Part shown: one piece after another, positions 63,502 to 64,000 of the stretch
Layout of the letters: each line of letters opens with the position of its first letter
Position numbering within the stretch: position 1 is the first letter of the stretch
Origin: Spiroplasma sp. SV19
GTDB lineage: Bacteria > Bacillota_I > Bacilli_A > Mycoplasmatales > Mycoplasmataceae
Direction of reading: 5' to 3'
Length of the DNA: 64,000 bases
Assembly: GCF_030060925.1 (NCBI RefSeq)
Contig: NZ_CP045455.1
Span: forward strand, 124,001-188,000
Notes under the pieces: model-generated
Seen by the model: the letters and a program-made list of their open reading frames with translations, nothing else
Told to the model about the DNA's origin: nothing
Databases searched by the model: none
Translations under genes and position numbers: made by a program

Positions 63502-64000
63502 ATGGCAAAAGAAAAAGACTCAGAAACTGTTGTTGTTACTCGTGTCAATTATGGCAGTATTATTGATTCAGAACGAGATACAACAGAACTAATGGATAAA
63601 AAATTAACCCCAGCAACTCTTAAAGTTTTGTTAGGACAATTAGATGAAAAAAGTCCAGAGTATCAAACATTAAAACAAAAATATTTAACTGAGGTTGTTG
63701 GTAAAAAGAAGGGTGTAATTCACCTAAAAGATAAAAATAATGCTTGACAAGAGCAAAAGAATAAAAGTAAATTCATTGATTATAGTTATCGTGTTGACAA
63801 AGAAATTCCGGTTTTTGCAAGATTGAATAACCATAAAGCAAAACAAACAGATAGTAAAAAAACAGGAACAAAAGCAAAACAATCACTTCAAGAAGACATG
63901 CTAATTTCAACACCATTAGATCAAGCAAAATCTAATAAAACTATTAATGCAGCAAAAAAGTCTGTTAAAAATGCCACTATAAAAACAACTAATTTAATTA
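63502..64000 (+). CDS. Lys/Thr-rich protein, runs off the window
   Basis: First 166 codons of a hydrophilic protein beginning MAKEKDSETVVVTRVNYGSIIDS. No signal peptide; Lys/Thr/Asp-rich, with one UGA Trp codon near residue 82. Similar composition to the two upstream genes. Ribosome site AGAGGATTAGG and TATAAT at 63450-63455 support a separate transcript. The C-terminus is outside the window. Confidence 0.65.

Overview
The window is chromosome of a Spiroplasma (Mollicutes). UGA must be read as tryptophan: nearly every long gene is broken by TGA under the standard code and becomes continuous when TGA is Trp. The DNA is strongly AT-rich, there is no cell-wall gene, and 43731-44426 encodes spiralin, the marker lipoprotein of the genus. 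The spiralin points to the Citri/Poulsonii or Mirum side of the genus, but the species cannot be fixed from this sequence. No rRNA, tRNA, CRISPR array, insertion sequence or prophage was recognised.

Layout. (1) 1-14412 is an accessory, cell-surface and secretion region. It has two tandem aerolysin-type (ETX/MTX2-like) pore-forming toxin genes, two small secreted proteins, a one-pass membrane protein, two large paralogous lipoproteins, an ABC-2 exporter (a frameshifted permease with a 19-T tract, plus its ATPase), a further lipoprotein and a frameshifted Mga/BglG-like regulator. (2) 14832-19368 holds an MFS transporter, a degenerate HNH-like protein, a lipoprotein, a compact type I toxin-antitoxin-like locus (18048-18294) and a secreted protein. 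(3) 19602-29608 holds the phosphate transporter genes pstS (frameshifted in a G8 tract), a pstC-pstA fusion and pstB, then a candidate structured RNA, miaA, a split chromate-type transporter, a short DnaJ-like protein, a small duplicated protein, obgE and nadE. (4) 29760-36085 holds a hypothetical gene, hpf, two reverse-strand genes (a four-TM protein and a DUF192-like protein), a DJ-1/PfpI protein and two lipoproteins, one built from three spiralin-like repeats. (5) 36121-46067 holds a DUF3137-like pseudogene, a PLD-nuclease/SF2-helicase fusion, a frameshifted SWIM-SNF2 helicase, spiralin and a membrane protein. (6) 46176-58685 is the conserved core run ruvA-ruvB-x-secDF-apt-rel-x-alaS-ruvX. 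(7) 58856-64000 has a lipoprotein behind a 36-T tract and three lysine/glutamate-rich genus-specific proteins; the last runs off the window.

The most interesting items are these. The 29-residue membrane peptide gene has a convergent antisense RNA, extended -10 promoters and start-codon sequestration, which is the full design of a Gram-positive type I toxin-antitoxin system. The spiralin promoter has a spacer made of a long T homopolymer, the layout used for lipoprotein phase variation in some mycoplasmas. An intergenic RNA candidate between pstB and miaA has three long mutually crossing helices. A cysteine-containing N-terminal module is shared by two otherwise unrelated one-pass membrane proteins. 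Finally, spiralin's repeat domain recurs three times in another lipoprotein.

Caution: several genes are broken by a single-base change, often in a homopolymer run (G4, T19, G8, A5, A7, A8). This fits either real contingency loci or uncorrected assembly indels. The window alone cannot separate the two.
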